Below, piece by piece: positions 7,406 to 10,869 of a stretch of 10,869 bases of DNA. The notes under the pieces were generated by a model that was given only the letters and a program-made list of their open reading frames with translations, did not search any database and was not told the DNA's origin. A program made the translations under genes and the position numbers. This DNA is from Tannerella sp. (GTDB lineage Bacteria > Bacteroidota > Bacteroidia > Bacteroidales > Tannerellaceae), in contig JAIRXI010000312.1 in assembly GCA_031268395.1 (NCBI GenBank), positions 1 to 10,869 on the forward strand. The letters are read 5' to 3'. Position 1 is the stretch's first letter, and each line of letters begins with the position of its first letter.

Positions 7406-8152
7406 TTACATGTTCCAGATTTTCCAGGACTCGTAGGCCTGTAAAATAAGCATTTCCAGGCCGTTCTTCACGGTGCAGCCCCTTTCTTTCCCTGCCCGCA
7501 GAAAAGCGGTCTCGTCCGGGTTGTAGAGCAGGTCGTAGAGCAGGTGGCCGGGCGTCAGCAAATCGTAGGGAATATCGGGACGCTGTCCCACGTTCGGATA
7601 CATCCCCACCGGCGTGGTGTTGACAATCACCGTGTTCTGCTCCATGATCCGGGGCGTCAATTCCCCGTAGGTGAGGCAACCTTCCTTTTTCGTGCGCGAA
7701 ACAGGCAGGGGAGTGACGCCCAGCTGCTCCAGTCCGCGGACTACGGCTTTCGCCGCCCCGCCTGTGCCCAGTACCAGGGCGCTGCGCTGCGATCCGTCCA
7801 GCAGCGCCGCGACGGACTGCCTGAAACCGATGATATCCGAGTTGTAGCCTTTGAGTTTCCGCCGGCCGAAGCGTCCCTTCACAAACTTGATCACATTGAC
7901 CGCCCCCACTGTGCGGGCGTCCCCGTCCAGTTCGTCCAGCAGGGCCATGACCTGCGTCTTGTAGGGCAGCGTGACGTTGAGGCCGCAAAGCAACGGATTT
8001 TCACGCAGGACGTTTCCCAGTTCCCTGACGCTGCCTATCTGAAAATTGAGGTACTCCGCATCCACGTTTTCCGACATGAACTTCCGGTTGAAGAAGTCTT
8101 TCGAGAAAGAATGTTCCAGCGGATACCCGATCAAACCGTATTTTTTTTTCAT
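7406..8152 (-). CDS. aroE: Shikimate dehydrogenase (NADP+)
   Basis: Cytoplasmic enzyme of the shikimate pathway that reduces 3-dehydroshikimate to shikimate with NADPH, toward chorismate and the aromatic amino acids. The 248-residue product is close to the usual length (about 250-280). The substrate-binding start is LIGYPLEHSFSKDFF (7-21). The catalytic Lys is K65 in NVTLPYK; N86 in GAVNVIKF and D106 in GYNSDIIGF are the other active-site positions. The nucleotide-binding loop is LVLGTGGAAKAVVRGL (126-141), and the C-terminal GLEMLILQAY (231-240) contributes Q238. All key residues are present. The start is 12 bp after the purC stop, so it is co-transcribed with purC and phoH. Confidence 0.95.
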   Translation of the reverse strand: MKKKYGLIGYPLEHSFSKDFFNRKFMSENVDAEYLNFQIGSVRELGNVLRENPLLCGLNVTLPYKTQVMALLDELDGDARTVGAVNVIKFVKGRFGRRKLKGYNSDIIGFRQSVAALLDGSQRSALVLGTGGAAKAVVRGLEQLGVTPLPVSRTKKEGCLTYGELTPRIMEQNTVIVNTTPVGMYPNVGQRPDIPYDLLTPGHLLYDLLYNPDETAFLRAGKERGCTVKNGLEMLILQAYESWKIWNM

Positions 8153-8164
8153 AAGCCGTGCCGT

Positions 8165-9109
8165 CTATCCGATGTATGCAGTCACATTGTTTTCGATGCG
8201 CGAGAGCAGGCTGCCGGTATCGGCTTTTACGAACGCTTCGCCCGTGATCTGCTCGAAGAGTTCAATGTAACGGTTGCTGATGCTTTCCACGATTTCCGGC
8301 GTCATGGCCGGCACTTCCTGGCCGGCCTCTCCACGGAAACCGTTTTCCATCAGCCATTCGCGCACAAACTCCTTGGAGAGCTGCCTTTGCGGTTCGCCTT
8401 TGGCAAAACGCTCCCCGTAACCTTCGCGGTAGAAGTAACGCGACGAATCGGGCGTGTGAATCTCGTCGATCAGGTAGATTTTCCCGTCGCGATGTCCAAA
8501 TTCGTATTTCGTATCGACCAGCATCAGTCCGCGTCCGGCAGCGATTTCCGTCCCCCGCCCGAACAGATCGAGGGTATATTTTTCCATCCGCGCATACTCC
8601 GCTTCCGGGACCAGGCCCCTTTGCAGGATTTCGTCCCTGGAAATATTCTCGTCGTGGGCGCCCGGGGCGGCTTTCGTTGTCGGGGTGATGACCGGTTCGG
8701 GAAACGGCTGGTTTTCCCTCATGCCGTCCGGAAGCTTCACCCCGCAGATTTCACGCGCGCCGTTCCTGTATGCCCGCCAGGCGCTCCCGCAAAGGTATGC
8801 GCGGACGATCATCTCGACCGGGAAACTTTCGCACTGCACGCCGACCGTGACCATCGGATCGGGCACCGCCCGTTTCCAGTTCGGGCAGATGTCTGCCGTC
8901 GCATCCAGAAATTTGGCAGACAGCTGATTCAGCATCTGCCCCTTGTACGGGATGCCCTCGGGCAGCACGGCATCAAATGCCGAAATCCGGTCGGTCGCCA
9001 CCATGACCAGCACTTCGTTGCGGATATTGTACACATCGCGCACTTTCCCGTGATATACACTCACCTGTCCCGGAAATCTGTATTCCGTCCTTACCAATGC
9101 TTTTTTCAT
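8165..9109 (-). CDS. purC: Phosphoribosylaminoimidazole-succinocarboxamide synthase (SAICAR synthase)
   Basis: De novo purine enzyme that joins CAIR and L-aspartate using ATP to give SAICAR. The product is 314 residues, the longer PurC form (compact bacterial enzymes are about 240), which is usual in Bacteroidota. Family motifs run in order: the nucleotide-binding [11 protein letters not shown] (19-29), ATDRISAFD (38-46), [14 protein letters not shown] (102-115), [17 protein letters not shown] (141-157), [11 protein letters not shown] (195-205) and [14 protein letters not shown] (213-226). The C-terminal helical part, which lengthens this form, ends in [10 protein letters not shown]. It starts 9 bp after the phoH stop and is followed 12 bp later by aroE. 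The protein looks intact. Confidence 0.96.
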   Translation of the reverse strand: MKKALVRTEYRFPGQVSVYHGKVRDVYNIRNEVLVMVATDRISAFDAVLPEGIPYKGQMLNQLSAKFLDATADICPNWKRAVPDPMVTVGVQCESFPVEMIVRAYLCGSAWRAYRNGAREICGVKLPDGMRENQPFPEPVITPTTKAAPGAHDENISRDEILQRGLVPEAEYARMEKYTLDLFGRGTEIAAGRGLMLVDTKYEFGHRDGKIYLIDEIHTPDSSRYFYREGYGERFAKGEPQRQLSKEFVREWLMENGFRGEAGQEVPAMTPEIVESISNRYIELFEQITGEAFVKADTGSLLSRIENNVTAYIG

Positions 9110-9118
9110 TTTCTTCGA

Positions 9119-10096
9119 TTATGTTGTTTTTTCTCTGTTACCGTTTGCGGACAGCCCCGCTTCTGTCTTTGCATTTTCATACGCCTCCACAATACGCTGG
9201 ACCAGCTTGTGACGGACAATGTCGTTTTTCGTAAATTCCACTTTCCCGATACCCTGCACATTCCTTACGGTCTGCATGGCCTGTATCAGTCCGGAAGTGA
9301 CCGTCGGGGGCAGGTCGATTTGCGTGATGTCTCCCGTCACAATCATTTTGGCGCAAAGCCCCAACCGTGTAAGGAACATCTTGATTTGCTGGGCGGTTGT
9401 ATTTTGAGCTTCGTCGAGAATAATCACGGCGTCGTTCAGCGTGCGCCCGCGCATATAAGCCAGCGGGGCAATCTGGATGACGTTGTTTTCCATGTATTCC
9501 TTCAGTTTCGCCGCCGGGATCATCTCCTGCAGGGCGTCGTAAAGCGGCTGCAGGTAAGGATCCAGCTTGTCCTTCATTTCGCCGGGCAGGAAACCCAGTT
9601 TCTCGCCGGCTTCGACGGCCGGACGGCTGAGGATGATCTTGCGTGCCTGCCTGTTTTTCAACGCCTTTACGGCAAGCGCGATGGCGATAAATGTCTTTCC
9701 CGAACCTGCCGGGCCGATGGCAAATACCAGATCGTGCGCTTCAAAACTTTTTACCAGGCGCTGCTGATTTTCCGTCCGGGCGACGATGGCGCGTCCGCTC
9801 ACACCGTGGATGATCAGGTTGTCCTGCTTGCTTACAGCCACATTCCGTCCTTTGACAATATCCAGAATCACGTCTTCCGTCAGGGCGTTGAACTCCTCGC
9901 AGTAGTCTTCTATTTCCCTGATTTTCCCGATAAGGACATCCATTTCCTCTTCTTCGCCGATGATTTTCATCACATTTCCGCGCGCCACAATGCGCAGTTT
10001 GGGAAAGAGGGTCTTGATCAACTGCATGTGCGCATTGTTCACGCCGTAAAACGTAACCAGGTCTACGCTTTCAAGAATATAAATCCGTTCTGTCAT
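9119..10096 (-). CDS. phoH: PhoH-family ATPase (PhoL/YbeZ-like)
   Basis: Cytoplasmic P-loop ATPase of the PhoH/PhoL family. In other bacteria these proteins are linked to phosphate stress, RNA or ribosome metabolism and the YbeY endonuclease; the exact job is not settled. The product has 325 residues. An N-terminal region (about 1-85) precedes the ATPase core. Walker A is GPAGSGKT (128-135), followed by IILSRPAVEAGEKLGFLPGE (154-173), the strongest family signature. YMRGRTL (214-220) comes before Walker B, VIILDEAQN (224-232), and MIVTGDITQIDLP (251-263) gives the sensor region. There is no C-terminal RNA-binding domain beyond the short tail. It heads the tightly packed phoH-purC-aroE group, and a -7 promoter match lies just upstream. 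Confidence 0.95.
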   Translation of the reverse strand: MTERIYILESVDLVTFYGVNNAHMQLIKTLFPKLRIVARGNVMKIIGEEEEMDVLIGKIREIEDYCEEFNALTEDVILDIVKGRNVAVSKQDNLIIHGVSGRAIVARTENQQRLVKSFEAHDLVFAIGPAGSGKTFIAIALAVKALKNRQARKIILSRPAVEAGEKLGFLPGEMKDKLDPYLQPLYDALQEMIPAAKLKEYMENNVIQIAPLAYMRGRTLNDAVIILDEAQNTTAQQIKMFLTRLGLCAKMIVTGDITQIDLPPTVTSGLIQAMQTVRNVQGIGKVEFTKNDIVRHKLVQRIVEAYENAKTEAGLSANGNREKTT

Positions 10097-10116
10097 TCAG
10101 TATCCGTTTGAGCGGG

Positions 10117-10124
10117 CAAAATTA
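10117..10124 (-). promoter_or_regulatory. Bacteroidota-type -7 box upstream of phoH
   Basis: On the minus strand the gap between rhaM and phoH reads TAATTTTG, a full match to the Bacteroidota primary-sigma -7 consensus TAnnTTTG, followed by C. It lies 20 bases upstream of the phoH ATG and just after the rhaM stop codon (10131-10129). A matching -33 TTTG at 19-21 bp spacing is not evident, so only the -7 half is supported. If active it would give a short leader for phoH-purC-aroE independent of rhaM. Confidence 0.45.
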
Positions 10125-10128
10125 CAAA

Positions 10129-10512
10129 TTATTCGTATAACCTGAATATCCGCTGCATCTGTTTCCATTTTTCGGCCGAAGTTGCATTGGGCTGTACTTC
10201 CTGGAAAACAGACATGAAGTCTTCCCATTCCTGCTGGCGGGGAAGGGTGGCCAAACGTGCAAATGCTTCTTCCCAGTCGAAATCCTGCGGCGTTTCGACG
10301 ATCATAAACAGGCGGTTTCCCAGCAGATAAATCTCCATTTCCAGGATTCCCACGCTGCGGATGCCGGCGCGTATTTCCGGCCACGACTCTTTTTCGCCGT
10401 GACGCCGGACATATTCTTCAATCAGTTTCGGGTCATTTTTCAGCTCCAGCGTCTGACAGTAACGCTTCGTCGGCACAGCGTGTGCCTTTGTCTCATATCC
10501 GTTTATCTTCAT
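10129..10512 (-). CDS. rhaM: L-rhamnose mutarotase family protein (RhaM/DUF718)
   Basis: Small cytoplasmic enzyme family that interconverts the alpha and beta anomers of L-rhamnose. The product is 127 residues, slightly longer than E. coli RhaM (104) through an N-terminal extension (MKINGYETKAHAVPTKRYCQ). The family core is KLIEEYVRRHGEKESWPEI (29-47). H38 and Y34 correspond to the catalytic His and Tyr of the RhaM active site, and W44 follows in the conserved W-P-E. IYLLGNRLFMIVET (61-74) is the usual central strand pair, and the tail (WKQMQRIFRLYE) matches the family end. No other rhamnose gene is in the window, and the substrate may be another deoxysugar. It lies upstream of phoH on the same strand with a 32-bp gap. 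Confidence 0.85.
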   Translation of the reverse strand: MKINGYETKAHAVPTKRYCQTLELKNDPKLIEEYVRRHGEKESWPEIRAGIRSVGILEMEIYLLGNRLFMIVETPQDFDWEEAFARLATLPRQQEWEDFMSVFQEVQPNATSAEKWKQMQRIFRLYE

Positions 10513-10531
10513 TGCTTTTGAAATTTTCGGG

Positions 10532-10539
10532 TAAAGATA
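10532..10539 (-). promoter_or_regulatory. Candidate -7 box upstream of rhaM
   Basis: The minus strand reads TATCTTTA, 19 bases before the rhaM ATG, matching TAnnTTTG at every defined position except the last. The surroundings (aaaactttac upstream, AT-rich leader) fit a Bacteroidota promoter. No clear -33 element is seen at the expected distance; the position is partly taken by the inverted repeat at 10554-10575. Confidence 0.35.
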
Positions 10540-10553
10540 GTAAAGTTTTTCCG

Positions 10554-10575
10554 TGCCGGATTCTTGGCGCCGGCA
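10554..10575. promoter_or_regulatory. Inverted repeat upstream of rhaM (possible operator)
   Basis: tgccgg (10554-10559) and ccggca (10570-10575) are perfect 6-bp inverted arms separated by 10 bases, extendable by one G-T pair. The centre lies about 29 bases upstream of the candidate rhaM -7 box, where a -33 region or a regulator site would be. Without a T-run it is unlikely to be a terminator. A role as an operator is inference. Confidence 0.35.
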
Positions 10576-10869
10576 TATTAAAAATTATTCGCCGCATAAA
10601 ATTTATTATGACTTCGCAGATCTGGCCTTTACGTGAGCCTCTGCTGTATCCATATCAGAGGGCGCGGAGAAAAAACGGGTCATCCGCAACTCCCTGTGTC
10701 CTTCTGCAAATGAACCTTCTTTCCACCTCCTTTTAATAACAAAACAACCTCCGTAGGTGCATTTCAAAATGTCGTGGGGCGGCAATTCGGGGGGAGAATC
10801 AAAACCCGCCCCCGGGAGCCCCAACACAAACCCACCGGGGTTTGGGGTTTAGTTGGTGACACCCCAGGA
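10576..10869. other. Region with no supported gene at the right window edge
   Basis: No recognisable gene in these 294 bases. The first 40 bases are AT-rich. A run ccacctcctttt (10723-10734) reads on the minus strand as aaaaggaggtgg, a near-ideal Shine-Dalgarno sequence, but no start codon with a sizeable frame follows at suitable distance. A 73-codon minus-strand frame (10606-10827) spans the stretch; I do not recognise its product and its first codons lie in the suspicious terminal sequence. The final 95 bases are dominated by G and C tracts. Confidence 0.5.
10776..10844. repeat. Nested GC-rich inverted repeats at the right edge
   Basis: Two stem-loops lie side by side. The first pairs ggggcgg (10776-10782) with ccgcccc (10806-10812), with a smaller attc/gaat stem nested inside (10785-10788 and 10796-10799). 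The second pairs caaaccc (10827-10833) with gggtttg (10838-10844) around a 4-base loop. ccccaa (10820-10825) can alternatively pair with ttgggg at 10842-10847. Base use here is unlike the rest of the window. Confidence 0.6.

Noticed and set aside
6747..7988. A 413-codon minus-strand frame overlapping the GNAT gene and aroE in another phase
   Set aside because: Both overlapped genes have intact family motifs in their own frames. The alternate frame has no recognisable domain and spans the intergenic gap.
7544..10111. An 855-codon plus-strand open frame antisense to aroE, purC and phoH
   Set aside because: The three minus-strand genes are unambiguous by motif. The antisense product is rich in His, Arg, Val, Asp and Phe with no domain, typical of a shadow frame where codon bias removes stops on the opposite strand.

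Overview
The window looks like a moderately GC-rich member of the Bacteroidales (phylum Bacteroidota). The main evidence is a complete, contiguous set of core genes of the type IX secretion system (T9SS) in the order porP-porK-porL-porM-porN, the arrangement known from Porphyromonas gingivalis. The housekeeping proteins on the other strand (PhoH, long-form PurC, AroE) also read as Bacteroidales versions. I cannot assign a family or genus from the sequence alone.

Layout. Bases 1-120 hold a degenerate tandem repeat with a 41-bp unit, running in from the left edge. Bases 121-362 are intergenic and become AT-rich just before the first gene. Bases 363-6716 (+ strand) are the T9SS operon: PorP (outer-membrane beta-barrel), PorK (lipoprotein with a formylglycine-enzyme-like fold), PorL and PorM (inner-membrane motor) and PorN (periplasmic ring partner of PorK). 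Gaps are short (24-45 bp, counting from the starts I prefer), so co-transcription is likely. PorL and PorM carry the charged transmembrane residues of the proton-driven motor. PorL also has an unusual Gly/Tyr repeat block and a Gly/Pro/Gln/Tyr tail, and PorN has a Lys-rich tail.

Bases 6794-10512 (- strand) converge on the T9SS operon. In transcription order they are rhaM (L-rhamnose mutarotase family), phoH (ATPase), purC (purine synthesis), aroE (shikimate pathway) and a GNAT acetyltransferase. phoH-purC-aroE are packed 9-12 bp apart. A perfect match to the Bacteroidota -7 promoter motif sits in the 32-bp gap between rhaM and phoH, so the phoH group may be transcribed independently of rhaM. 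Bases 10576-10869 contain no gene I can support and end in about 95 bp of G- and C-tract-rich nested inverted repeats, possibly a poor-quality contig end.

I see no undescribed multi-gene system here. The best leads are the low-complexity additions to PorL and PorN, the missing catalytic cysteines in PorK, the promoter inside the rhaM-phoH gap, and the repeats at both window ends. Very long antisense open frames over porM and over aroE-purC-phoH are judged to be compositional shadows.
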